This document shows positions 7,265 through 14,529 of a stretch of DNA of 17,030 bases, in pieces; position 1 is the stretch's first letter, and every line of letters starts with the position of its first letter. The notes beneath the pieces are model-generated. The model saw nothing but the letters and a program-made list of their open reading frames with translations, did not search any database and was not told the DNA's origin. Both the position numbers and the translations under genes were made by a program. Source of the stretch: a bacterium (GTDB lineage Bacteria > Eremiobacterota > Eremiobacteria > Baltobacterales > Baltobacteraceae); NCBI GenBank assembly GCA_021782295.1, contig JAJXVC010000014.1:1-17030 (forward strand). The letters are read 5' to 3'.

Positions 7265-7358
7265 GAGGGAGCTCGGCGCCAGGGAAAGCGAGCCATTAAG
7301 CGCAACGTACCCCTCCAACCGGGGGACACCTTTTCGTTTTCCGCCGGGCTCCCGATTT

Positions 7359-7363
7359 GGAGG
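7359..7363 (+). promoter_or_regulatory. Shine-Dalgarno of the beta-barrel gene
   Basis: GGAGG ends 5 bases before ATG 7369 and decides that start over an in-frame TTG at 7357, which would overlap the ribosome binding site itself. The preceding 94 bases after the RND gene hold a short CCCC/GGGG hairpin (about 7310-7324) followed by a broken T-rich stretch, at best a weak terminator. Confidence 0.7.
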
Positions 7364-7368
7364 TGCGA

Positions 7369-8562
7369 ATGCACAAATTTTCTCTCCGCGCGATTGCCGT
7401 AGGTGCGGCCATTATCGCGCTAGGGCTTTCGGCGGCCCCGGCCGCCGCCACAACGAGCGAAGCCTTTGCAGCTAACGTGGTCGGCGGCGCAAACACCGCC
7501 ATCAAGAACGCCATGAAGTCTCCGAAGGCGAAACACACCGTCGGCAAGCGGACGGTCGCTCAAGTTCCACCCGTCGAACAACACCCCGTCGGCGGGGCGA
7601 AGGTCCAACAGGGCCTGCCGACCGGCTTCACCTATACCGCCGATGCGTCGATGGCGTACCCCTATGGCAACATTGGAACCGCAAAAGGTCAATGGCTGCC
7701 GGGCGGCGTCGATCTCGTTGCCGGTTACGGGTTTAACCCCACCAGCCGCTTCATGGCTTCGATGTACCAGCTACAGCATTATCCGTACGGTTTCAATAGC
7801 GGAACCGTGCCGCTCTATTTACAGGGTTTCGCCAACCCGATTAATTGCGTCAACCTCAATAATACCGCGGCAAACGGTTGCGTACCGGAAAACATCAACG
7901 TTCGAACAAAAGACACGTTCCTCTTCTTCAACTACGAAAAGCTCTTCTCGATCAAATTCAAAAACGGTCGAGTGCTTCCGATCGTCGTTACCCCGACCTA
8001 CGTTTCGCGTTGGTCGAAGATCGGCGCGTCGACGCAGAACGACGACACCGTTCCCTTCGCAGTGAACCCGCCCGACGGCCCGCTCTTCTTCAATACGAAG
8101 ACGCGTTCGGCACAGGTGTGGTCGCTCGCCGTTACGGTGCCGTTCCTCAAGACGCCGAAGATGTTCGGCACGTTCACCGTTGCGCCGGGCTGGCTCAACC
8201 ATCTCAACGGCATTAACGGCGTCAACAAAGCGCAACTCTACCAGATCCTCTATCTCGAATACACCCCCGATTCCAAGACGAAGTTCTTCTTCGAGCCGCA
8301 AAGCTCGCGCGATTATCTTCCGACCGACCCCTACGCACAGCATCTGTTCGCGTATTTCCTCGGCGTCTCGCGTCGTTTGACGAAAGACACCTTCGTTCAG
8401 CTCCAGCTCAATAGCGGCGGGCCTTCGAACGAGAGCCCGTACGGCGTCTCGGCAATCTCGTGCGTTTCGATCACGCAGTGCGCACCGGTCGTCGGCGGAC
8501 TCAAGGCCACTCAAATTCAGATTCAGTTCGGCATCGGTTCGCCGAGCGTGATTCAGTTCTAA
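7369..8562 (+). CDS. Secreted protein, predicted outer-membrane beta-barrel
   Basis: No specific family is recognised. The 397-residue product starts with a signal peptide (MHKFSLRAIAVGAA, hydrophobic core, likely cleavage after APAAA near residue 26). A low-complexity linker rich in Lys, Ala and Val follows to about residue 80. From there on the protein is built of alternating polar/hydrophobic strands with many aromatics (FTYTADASMAYPYG; RFMASMYQLQHYPYGF; TFLFFNYEKLFSIKF; AYFLGVSRRLTKDTFVQLQL) and turn-rich Asn, Gly, Pro and Asp loops, ending in Phe, the usual last residue of barrels inserted by BamA. Two Cys pairs (about 162/171 and near the C-terminus) could form loop disulfides. The start is fixed by a good ribosome binding site. 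The SGNH hydrolase gene follows 7 bases after the stop, so the two are almost surely one transcript. It could be a porin or transport channel for a lipid or ester substrate, but that is a guess from context. Confidence 0.72.
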   Translation: MHKFSLRAIAVGAAIIALGLSAAPAAATTSEAFAANVVGGANTAIKNAMKSPKAKHTVGKRTVAQVPPVEQHPVGGAKVQQGLPTGFTYTADASMAYPYGNIGTAKGQWLPGGVDLVAGYGFNPTSRFMASMYQLQHYPYGFNSGTVPLYLQGFANPINCVNLNNTAANGCVPENINVRTKDTFLFFNYEKLFSIKFKNGRVLPIVVTPTYVSRWSKIGASTQNDDTVPFAVNPPDGPLFFNTKTRSAQVWSLAVTVPFLKTPKMFGTFTVAPGWLNHLNGINGVNKAQLYQILYLEYTPDSKTKFFFEPQSSRDYLPTDPYAQHLFAYFLGVSRRLTKDTFVQLQLNSGGPSNESPYGVSAISCVSITQCAPVVGGLKATQIQIQFGIGSPSVIQF

Positions 8563-8569
8563 GGCAAGG

Positions 8570-10291
8570 ATGAGAACGATGAAGATCAAGCACCTCCAAC
8601 GCGCCTTCGCCTTGGTCGCCATGGCCGCACTCGCGGCCTGCGGCGGCGGCGGAAGTAGCTCCTCGACGATTCCCGCTCCGGGGCCCACGACCGCGCCGAA
8701 TATCCTTTCGCGTATCGTCGGCGTCGGCGACAGCCTCACTGCCGGCTATCAATCCTCCGGCTGGCTCGGTGCGACGAACGTTCCGAACCCACTCCTTGCC
8801 GGAACGCCCTATGCCGGCGCCCCGGCGCCCTTCGGGCAAGAGAACGGCTGGTGGTCGCTGCTCTATCAACAGGCACAGACCGCGCTGACCGGGCTTCCGT
8901 TCAACCCGTTGTTGATGGCCGGCCCAACAAGCCCGTTGCCGCTCATCGCCGCCCCCGGAATCGGCAATGAAATCGTTCCGGCGAACCCGGCCCTGGCCGG
9001 CGGGCTCTCGTTCTACCCGCTCTTCGGCACCGCGCCGGGTGCCAGCTGTAAGGCGATCGATCAGGCGGCATACAGCCTCTCGACGGTGGCGACAACGCTC
9101 GTCAACCCGAGCGGAACGCCGATGGACCTCGGAATCCCCGGCCTCACGATCCACGAAGAGATCGCGATGCATCAACCGCTTGTCCCGAACTGCGCAACGA
9201 TTCCCGGTATCCCGTCGAGCGTCCAGGGCGTCGTCGGCGGCGAGAGCGAGGATTTCTGGCCCGTTCTTCACGGATTCACGAACCTCGGTTCATCGCTGAC
9301 TCCGCTCGCAGCGGCAGTCTCGCTCAAACCCTCGCTTGCAACCGTCTGGCTCGGCGCGAACGACCTGCTGAAGTATGCGTTCAGTGCCGGACAGTGGCAG
9401 GGTGATGACACCAGCGTCGCACAGGTGCAGAGCGACATAACGACGATCATCAACCAGTTGAAGGCCTCCGGCGCGAAGGTTGTCGTGGCGAATATCCCCG
9501 ATATCCTCGTCGCTCCGCAGTTCTTCACCGTTCAAGACCCGGCGGTCCTTACCGCCGAGCTTGCGCCGACGCTGCAACCCGCCGTCTGCAATATCCAAGC
9601 AAATGCGGCGTGTACGATCGAACTCTTCGCGACCTCGCAGAGCCCGGCACTCCCGATCACGCTTCCTGAAGCGCAGAGCCTCGTCGTCGCCATCTCCAAT
9701 GTCTACGGCCTCGGTGCGACGACCAGCACCCCCGGCTACCTCACCGAGAGCGGCATGCTCACGACGATCGGGACGCTTGGAGCCATTATCAAAGCCAACC
9801 CGACGCTCTTGGCGAACCCGACTGCGCTGGCAACCGCCCTCACCACCGCGTTGCAACTCGATCCCAAGGGTGCGGGGACCGGTCTCGGCGGCAACTACTT
9901 CACACCGGCGTGGGCCGCACAGGTGCAAACCGTCAACGATAATATCAACAACGGTATTCTCGCCGCTGCGCAAGCGACGAACACACCGTTGGTCGATACG
10001 AAGACGCTCGAGGATAATCTCTCCTGGAAAGGCGCAATCGGCGCATCTCCCAGCCCCTACTTCCTCCAAGCACTCAGCATCAATCCCGGAAAATGCTGTA
10101 CGCTTGGATTCGGCGGCGGCATCCTGAGCTTTGACGGCCTGCATCCTTCGGATACCGGCTACGCGCTCATCGCCAACGCGTTTATCCAAACGATCAATAC
10201 CGCGTACGGAACGACGATTAGCCCCGTCAGCCCGATCAACGTCTATAACGGAACCGGATACTTCTATCCCGATCCGTTCGCGCAACATTAG
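8570..10291 (+). CDS. SGNH/GDSL-family hydrolase, predicted lipoprotein
   Basis: This is a large (573 aa) secreted esterase/lipase-type hydrolase. A Type II signal peptide has its lipobox at LAAC (Cys24), followed by a Gly/Ser-rich tether, so the enzyme is probably lipid-anchored in the periplasm or outer membrane. SGNH blocks are in order: block I GVGDSLTAGY with nucleophile Ser55; block II DLGIPG with Gly188; block III WLGANDLL with Asn264; block V FDGLHPSDTGYA with Asp522 and His525. The spacing between blocks III and V is larger than in compact family members because of a helical Ala/Thr/Leu-rich insert around 385-470. Start choice is between ATG 8570 and ATG 8579; AAGGA at 8566-8570 lies 8 bases before the latter, so three residues may be extra. 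It follows the barrel gene by 7 bases and is followed by a strong terminator. The substrate is unknown; the catalytic set looks complete. Confidence 0.9.
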   Translation: MRTMKIKHLQRAFALVAMAALAACGGGGSSSSTIPAPGPTTAPNILSRIVGVGDSLTAGYQSSGWLGATNVPNPLLAGTPYAGAPAPFGQENGWWSLLYQQAQTALTGLPFNPLLMAGPTSPLPLIAAPGIGNEIVPANPALAGGLSFYPLFGTAPGASCKAIDQAAYSLSTVATTLVNPSGTPMDLGIPGLTIHEEIAMHQPLVPNCATIPGIPSSVQGVVGGESEDFWPVLHGFTNLGSSLTPLAAAVSLKPSLATVWLGANDLLKYAFSAGQWQGDDTSVAQVQSDITTIINQLKASGAKVVVANIPDILVAPQFFTVQDPAVLTAELAPTLQPAVCNIQANAACTIELFATSQSPALPITLPEAQSLVVAISNVYGLGATTSTPGYLTESGMLTTIGTLGAIIKANPTLLANPTALATALTTALQLDPKGAGTGLGGNYFTPAWAAQVQTVNDNINNGILAAAQATNTPLVDTKTLEDNLSWKGAIGASPSPYFLQALSINPGKCCTLGFGGGILSFDGLHPSDTGYALIANAFIQTINTAYGTTISPVSPINVYNGTGYFYPDPFAQH

Positions 10292-10301
10292 CGTATAGAC
10301 A

Positions 10302-10354
10302 CCACAAAAAGAATCGCCCCGCCGACATCATCGGCGGGGCGATTCTTTTTGTGG
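10302..10354. terminator. Perfect-palindrome bidirectional terminator
   Basis: Two perfectly complementary 24-base arms (10302-10325 and 10331-10354) enclose a 5-base loop, CATCA. The inner part of each arm is G+C rich (ATCGCCCCGCCGA and its complement) and the outer part is an A5 tract on the left and a T5 tract on the right, so on either strand a G+C hairpin is followed by a U run. It lies between the convergent hydrolase (ends 10291) and glutamate dehydrogenase (ends 10371) genes and should stop transcription of both. Confidence 0.95.
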
Positions 10355-10370
10355 AACGGGAGGCAGCCTC

Positions 10371-11630
10371 TTAGGCGTAGATCCCGCGCAAGCGAAGCGC
10401 CTTCACGACGCGATCGATAGCGATGGAGTAGGCTGCGATGCGCAGCGTCGTATTATGCTGCTTCGCAAAATCTTGGATGCGATGGAGATTTTCGAGCAAC
10501 GTGTCTTCGAGCCGCTCGTTGACCTCCGACTCCTTCCAGAAGTATCCCATGCGATCTTGTACCCACTCGAAGTACGAGACCGTCACGCCGCCGGCGTTGG
10601 CCATAATATCGGGGATCACGATCACTCCGCGCTCTCTGAAGATATTCGCGGCTTCAGGAGTCGTCGGACCGTTCGCACCCTCGACGATGAGTTTCGCCTT
10701 CACTTTTGCAGCGTTCTCGGCAGTGAAGACTTTTTCGAGCGCGGCGGGTACCAGCACGTCGCACGAGGCCGTGAGCAACTCGCCGTTGCTGATCTTGTCG
10801 CCGCCTTTGAAGCCGTCGAGCGAACGATGCTCGGCGCTATACTTCATCGCCGCGGCAACGTCGATGCCCTTATCGTTGTGATAGGCTCCGGTGACATCGG
10901 AAATGCCGACGATCTTGCAGCCGCGTTCGGCGAAGAGTTTTGCGGCATACATTCCCACGTTTCCAAAACCTTGGATCGCGATGCTGCTCTGCTCGGGTTT
11001 CAAACCCATCTTCGCCATCTGATCGAGCGCACAGATCGTCACGCCGCGTCCGGTCGCCTCAACGCGCCCGCGCGAGCCACCGATTTCGAGCGGTTTTCCG
11101 GTCACGACGCCGGGGACGTTTTGCCGCACGTGCATCGAGTAGGTGTCCATGAACCACGCCATGATTTGCGGCGTCGTGTTGACGTCGGGTGCGGGAACAT
11201 CTTTATCGGGGCCGACGACTTCGACGAGTTCGGCTGCATAGCGGCGCGTGATCCGTTCGAGTTCGTTCATCGAAAGCGTCGCCGGATCGCAAGTAACGCC
11301 GCCTTTCGCTCCGCCGAACGGCAGATCGACGACCGCGCACTTCCACGTCATCCAGAACGCGAGCGCCGTCACTTCGTCGAGCGTCACACCGGGATGGTAG
11401 CGGATGCCGCCCTTCGCCGCGCCGCGAGCAAAACTATATTGTACGCGATATCCGGTGAATACCTCAAACTCTCCGGTGTCGCGTTGGAACGGAATCGAAA
11501 AAATGATCTGCCGAGCCGGATGCGTGAGAATGAGTCGCATGCCTGCATCGAGCTCGAGAATATCCGCAGCTTCCTTGAAGTACGTGATCCCGTCACCGAA
11601 TACCGAGACATCGCGGGGCGAGGTGCTCAT
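10371..11630 (-). CDS. gdhA: Glu/Leu/Phe/Val dehydrogenase family, probably glutamate dehydrogenase
   Basis: The enzyme interconverts glutamate with 2-oxoglutarate and ammonia using NAD(P). The 419-residue size matches short hexameric bacterial and archaeal glutamate dehydrogenases (about 420 aa). Substrate-site residues are visible: GAAKGGIR with Lys73, TWKCAVVDLPFGGAKGG with Lys97 and catalytic Lys109, and DVPAPDVNT with Asp149. The Rossmann domain has GFGNVG at 221-226, and VVGISD-type residues follow with an acidic residue (Asp245) near the end of the second strand, which leans toward NAD, though this is not decisive. The C-terminal ANAGGVTVSYFEW and HRI/IAAYSIAIDRV blocks are typical. 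ATG 11630 is preceded by AGGAGG, 12 bases away, a little long. It sits 120 bases downstream of ychF on the same strand and ends at the palindromic terminator. A leucine dehydrogenase role is less likely given the length and the GGAKGGV context. Confidence 0.93.
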   Translation of the reverse strand: MSTSPRDVSVFGDGITYFKEAADILELDAGMRLILTHPARQIIFSIPFQRDTGEFEVFTGYRVQYSFARGAAKGGIRYHPGVTLDEVTALAFWMTWKCAVVDLPFGGAKGGVTCDPATLSMNELERITRRYAAELVEVVGPDKDVPAPDVNTTPQIMAWFMDTYSMHVRQNVPGVVTGKPLEIGGSRGRVEATGRGVTICALDQMAKMGLKPEQSSIAIQGFGNVGMYAAKLFAERGCKIVGISDVTGAYHNDKGIDVAAAMKYSAEHRSLDGFKGGDKISNGELLTASCDVLVPAALEKVFTAENAAKVKAKLIVEGANGPTTPEAANIFRERGVIVIPDIMANAGGVTVSYFEWVQDRMGYFWKESEVNERLEDTLLENLHRIQDFAKQHNTTLRIAAYSIAIDRVVKALRLRGIYA

Positions 11631-11670
11631 AGAAACCTAGTGCCTCCTAAGACAGTAATGTGCGCAAAGA

Positions 11671-11691
11671 GCAAACTTGACCGACGTTTGC
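11671..11691. promoter_or_regulatory. Inverted repeat in gdhA leader
   Basis: GCAAAC and GTTTGC arms (6 bp, perfect) flank a 9-base spacer 41 bases before the gdhA start. The position suits an operator or a leader hairpin. No -35/-10 pair of good quality was found on the minus strand nearby. Confidence 0.25.
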
Positions 11692-11717
11692 GCTCGCTCT
11701 CCGCGGTTCCTGGAGCA

Positions 11718-11747
11718 CTTTGGTCGCACCCGCTAGGTTTACCAAAG
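11718..11747. repeat. Inverted repeat just after ychF stop
   Basis: CTTTGGT and ACCAAAG arms (7 bp, perfect) flank a 16-base loop, starting 4 bases after the ychF stop on the minus strand. No U-run follows, so it is not a classical terminator; it may be an mRNA-end hairpin or an operator upstream of gdhA. Confidence 0.25.
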
Positions 11748-11750
11748 CAA

Positions 11751-12845
11751 CTAGACGTTAAACCGGAAGTTGACGACATCACCCTCTTGCATGACATATT
11801 CTTTGCCTTCGCTCCGCAGGCGCCCGGCGGCACGAATCGCATCCATGCTTTTTAGCTCGGCATAGTCCTCGTAGCTGACGATCTCGGCGCGGATAAAGCC
11901 GCGCTCGATGTCGCTATGGATCTTGCCGGCGGCCTGAGGTGCGCGCGTCCCTCGCTCGATGGTCCAGGCGCGGACCTCCTGCTCGCCCGCGGTCAGGTAC
12001 GTCATGAGCCCCAGCGTCTCGAAGGCCGCGAGCGCGAGTTCATCGAGCCCACGGCGCTCGATCCCCAACTCTTCGCAGAAGGCCTCTGCCTCCTCGTCGG
12101 AGAGACCCGCGAACTCCGCCTCGATCTTGCCGCAGAGCACGACGACTTGCGCCCCCTCGCCCTTCGCGATCCGCCGCACCGCCGCCACATAGGGCCCCTC
12201 CGAGGCGATCTGGGCCTCGTCGACGTTGGCGACGTAGAGCAGCGGCTTCGCGGTAATCAGAAAACTCTCGCGGGCGACCTCGCGTTCGAGCGTCCCCTCG
12301 GGGAAGGAGCGCGCCGCCTTTCCCTCCTCCAGCGCCGCCGTGAGGCGCGCCGCCGCGTCGTAGGTCGGGCGTAGCTTCGGGTTCGCACGCGCCTCACGAT
12401 CCAAGCGATCGAGCCGCTTGCGCATCGTAGAGAGGTCGGCGAGCGCGAGCTCGATCGCAATAATTTCGATATCGCGCGCCGGATCGGGCCCCCCTTCGAC
12501 GTGGGTGACATTCTCGTCATCGAAACAGCGAACGACCATCGCGATCGCATCGGTCTCGCGGATATGGCTGAGGAAGGCGTTCCCGAGCCCTTGCCCGGTG
12601 CTCGCCCCTCGGACCAGCCCCGCAATATCGACGAAACGAACGGTCGTCGGAACGATGCGTCGCGCGCTCACGATCTGCTGCAGCACGCCGAGGCGCTCGT
12701 CGGGGACGGCGACCTCCCCGACGTTGGGCTCGATCGTCGCGAAGGGGTAGTTCGCCGCCAGAGCCTGCGCCGAACGTGTCAACGCGTTGAAGATGGTGGA
12801 TTTCCCGACGTTCGGAAGACCGACGATACCGCAAGAGAGTGCCAT
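11751..12845 (-). CDS. ychF: YchF/OLA1-type P-loop ATPase
   Basis: YchF is a universally conserved Obg-related P-loop protein that prefers ATP to GTP, binds ribosomes and has been linked to stress and redox responses. The 364-residue length is the family standard. Motifs are intact: P-loop GLPNVGKST (9-17), the segment NYPFATIEPNVG (32-43), G3 DIAGLVRGAS (73-82), and the altered G4 NVDE (207-210) that goes with ATP specificity in place of the GTPase NKxD. A coiled-coil region follows G3 (about 130-190) and a TGS domain forms the C-terminus (about 280-364), ending with EGDVVNFRFNV. ATG 12845 gives the exact family N-terminus (MALSCGIVGLPNVGKS), although no strong Shine-Dalgarno is visible. It is divergent from the nuclease-family gene (65 bases between starts) and upstream of gdhA. 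Confidence 0.97.
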   Translation of the reverse strand: MALSCGIVGLPNVGKSTIFNALTRSAQALAANYPFATIEPNVGEVAVPDERLGVLQQIVSARRIVPTTVRFVDIAGLVRGASTGQGLGNAFLSHIRETDAIAMVVRCFDDENVTHVEGGPDPARDIEIIAIELALADLSTMRKRLDRLDREARANPKLRPTYDAAARLTAALEEGKAARSFPEGTLEREVARESFLITAKPLLYVANVDEAQIASEGPYVAAVRRIAKGEGAQVVVLCGKIEAEFAGLSDEEAEAFCEELGIERRGLDELALAAFETLGLMTYLTAGEQEVRAWTIERGTRAPQAAGKIHSDIERGFIRAEIVSYEDYAELKSMDAIRAAGRLRSEGKEYVMQEGDVVNFRFNV

Positions 12846-12910
12846 GACAAGTCGGCTTCGCTTCCGCCCATGCCAGGGAAAGCCTGCCTCACGTAGGATT
12901 ACTCTAGGGT

Positions 12911-13387
12911 ATGCGCCAGATGAAGGTCGATAAGCTCGGAATCGATTTGCTCACACACGAACCCGTTGTCATCCTCAAGGCGGTCAACGGCATGCAATTT
13001 TTACCGATTCTCATCGGGCCGTTCGAAGCGGCAGCGATCTCGCACGTCCTCGAGGGGGGACACGCACCGCGCCCGCTCTCTCACGACCTCATGCTCTCGA
13101 TCGTCGAAACGCTCGGCGGAACGATCGAACAGGTCGTCATTCACGATATTCGCGACTCGACGTTCTTCGCAAAACTCGTCGTGCGCGCCGGCGGCGATCT
13201 CAAAGAGATCGACGCGCGCCCGTCCGATGGGATCGCTATTGCGTTACGCGCGAAAGCGCCGATCTACGTTACCGATAAAATCGTGCTTGAAGAGAGCCAG
13301 GGTGACGGGGGCGAGGGCGATGAAGAGGATCTCTCTCGGTTCAAGAAGTTTCTCGACAATCTCAAACCGAGCGATTTCAACCGCTGA
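12911..13387 (+). CDS. Bifunctional nuclease (BFN/DUF151) domain protein
   Basis: The family is named after a plant protein with RNase and DNase activity; the bacterial members are widespread and mostly uncharacterised, so nuclease activity here is an inference. The 158-residue product consists of the single domain: VDKLGIDLLTHEPVVILK (6-23), FLPILIGPFEAAAI (30-43), and the signature IDARPSDGIAIALRAKAPIYV (100-120), followed by an acidic linker (Gly/Asp/Glu, 131-140) and a short Lys-rich helix (RFKKFLDNLKP). Two starts are possible: ATG 12911, or ATG 12920, which lies 10 bases after AGGG (12906-12909) and gives MKVDKLG, the commoner length. The gene stands alone, divergent from ychF and ending 16 bases from the stop of the convergent NTF2-like gene, with no terminator between. 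Confidence 0.88.
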   Translation: MRQMKVDKLGIDLLTHEPVVILKAVNGMQFLPILIGPFEAAAISHVLEGGHAPRPLSHDLMLSIVETLGGTIEQVVIHDIRDSTFFAKLVVRAGGDLKEIDARPSDGIAIALRAKAPIYVTDKIVLEESQGDGGEGDEEDLSRFKKFLDNLKPSDFNR

Positions 13388-13403
13388 TTCGGTCTCTGGG
13401 TAA

Positions 13404-13940
13404 CTAGCGACTTCCGCTCTGCTGAACGACTTGACCGTTGAGCATGATCGTATTTTTCAGTATGGTCGAGGTACTCTGGAGCCATGCCGCGCCGCGTTTA
13501 ACCCAGACGTCGGTCTCCCTCTCACTGATTTGAATCGGCGAGGTTCCGCTCTGCGATGCAACGGTGCCGTCCGCCGATTGTTCGACGTTGACCGTTACCG
13601 TATTACCGTCCGCGCTCACCGATCCACCGGAGATCGTAGCGGCACAATCGGTCACCGTTAAGCCCATCATCGCGATCTGTTGTTTGATCGCTCCGATCGC
13701 CTGCGCTTTGGTTGTGTTGGTGCCATTGGGATCGTGTTCGATCCAGTGGTCGGTCAACGTTTTACTGTACCCGTCGATATCGGTATTTTTTATGAGGGTG
13801 CATTGGTTTGCGTAGGCCGCCGAAATTGCGGTGGCGATCGCCGGCGGTAACGGGGCAGGAGATGCGGCGCGTGCGCTCGCGGTAACCGCGGCGCTGAACA
13901 CCAGACCTGCGAAAAGGATCGAGAGTCCACGAATAAGCAC
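13404..13940 (-). CDS. Secreted NTF2-like (SnoaL/DUF4440-type) protein A
   Basis: The 178-residue product has a signal peptide (MLIRGLSILFAGLVF, likely cleavage after ASARA near residue 25) and a domain resembling the NTF2/SnoaL fold: an N-terminal helix with Cys47, YSKTLTDHWIEHDPNG (58-73), a second helix (KAQAIGAIKQQIAMMG), then strands including QISERETDVWVKRGAAWLQ, typical of the fold's last strands. NTF2-like proteins can bind small ligands or be enzymes; no function can be assigned. Cys47 and Cys99 are 51 residues apart, exactly as in the neighbour at 14055-14492, suggesting a conserved disulfide. The start is GTG 13940, with GGAGG 12 bases upstream. The gene lies 114 bases downstream of its paralogue on the same strand. 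The central strand region is Gly/Ser/Thr-rich and probably forms long loops. Confidence 0.78.
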   Translation of the reverse strand: MLIRGLSILFAGLVFSAAVTASARAASPAPLPPAIATAISAAYANQCTLIKNTDIDGYSKTLTDHWIEHDPNGTNTTKAQAIGAIKQQIAMMGLTVTDCAATISGGSVSADGNTVTVNVEQSADGTVASQSGTSPIQISERETDVWVKRGAAWLQSTSTILKNTIMLNGQVVQQSGSR

Positions 13941-13990
13941 GAGCGTGAAGAACCTCCAAAGACCGAGGGTGCAAGTCTCCGGCGATTCGC

Positions 13991-14026
13991 GCCGAGCGCA
14001 GGCTGTTCCGCCTCTCGCGCTTCGGC
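13991..14026 (-). other. Structured RNA hairpin in the leader of the NTF2-like gene
   Basis: GCCG, AGCGC and AGGC pair with GCCT, GCGCT and CGGC around a 6-base loop, giving 13 base pairs interrupted by a bulged base and a 3-base bulge. Downstream on the minus strand, CGGCG/CGCCG could form a competing hairpin that uses the same CGGC, followed by an AGAC/GTCT stem just before GGAGG. This may be a regulatory leader, or the transcript end of the upstream paralogue without a U-tract. No known riboswitch class is recognised. Confidence 0.35.
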
Positions 14027-14054
14027 AAACCCCTTGGAAGGGGGCGCGACGGGG

Positions 14055-14492
14055 CTAGAGCGGCGTCACGCTCCGGCTTAGGACGCGGCTTGCGACCGCG
14101 CGCCAGCTCCCGCCGACGAGCTTCCAGTGCTCGAGTGCATGCAGGTCGATCCTGTAATTCCGCGCTCCCTCGCCCGGTATCGCAATCGCGATATCCTCGA
14201 CGATATGGAGCGGCAACGAAAACCCCGTTGCGGTGACGGGAGCCGAGGGCGCGCTTGCCGTGCAGCTCTCGATCCGCCCGCTCTTTTCTTGAAACCAGTG
14301 CGCGTAGGTTGCCAGAATCTGCGACCGACGTTCGACCTTACCGCCGAGGTCGACGAAGCGATAGCTCGGTGCGAGCGTTGCCGCGTAAGCACGAAGGTTG
14401 CCCGTCAAAAGGGCATTGCATTGCGTTCGGTAGAGCCCGGCAGGGTTTATCGTTGTTGCTACTGCTAGGAGTAGGTGTTTGAAAACAATCAT
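14055..14492 (-). CDS. Secreted NTF2-like protein B
   Basis: The 145-residue product starts with a short signal-like segment (MIVFKHLLLAVATTINPAG) and continues as an NTF2-like domain: helix with Cys25 (YRTQCNALLTGNLRAYAATL), SYRFVDLGGKVERRSQ (43-58), helix ILATYAHWFQEKSG, Cys77, then strands ending HALEHWKLVGGSWRAVASRVL. The Cys-X51-Cys spacing equals that of protein A (13404-13940), and the helix-strand order agrees, so the two are probably paralogues even though overall identity looks low. The start is uncertain: ATG 14492 lies 16 bases after GAGGAG, while an in-frame TTG at 14525 and ATG at 14531 would lengthen the signal peptide at the expense of overlapping the mtnP start on the other strand. 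Downstream, CCCC/GGGG followed by TTTG (about 14027-14045) could be a weak terminator. Function unknown. Confidence 0.68.
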   Translation of the reverse strand: MIVFKHLLLAVATTINPAGLYRTQCNALLTGNLRAYAATLAPSYRFVDLGGKVERRSQILATYAHWFQEKSGRIESCTASAPSAPVTATGFSLPLHIVEDIAIAIPGEGARNYRIDLHALEHWKLVGGSWRAVASRVLSRSVTPL

Positions 14493-14529
14493 CGCAGGGC
14501 CACCGATTCTCCTCGCGAATCTCAAGATC

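Noticed and set aside
7819..8739. 306-codon minus-strand frame across the barrel and hydrolase genes
   Set aside because: It spans two genes with clear signal peptides on the plus strand and has the composition of an antisense shadow.
9290..10288. 332-codon minus-strand frame opposite the SGNH hydrolase
   Set aside because: Arg/Gly/Asp-rich composition without any domain; the plus strand carries all four SGNH blocks.
10455..11855. Long (466-codon) open frame on the plus strand opposite gdhA
   Set aside because: It is antisense to a well-conserved glutamate dehydrogenase, its product is rich in Arg, His and Asp with no motif, and it runs into the ychF end; it is a shadow of high third-position G+C.
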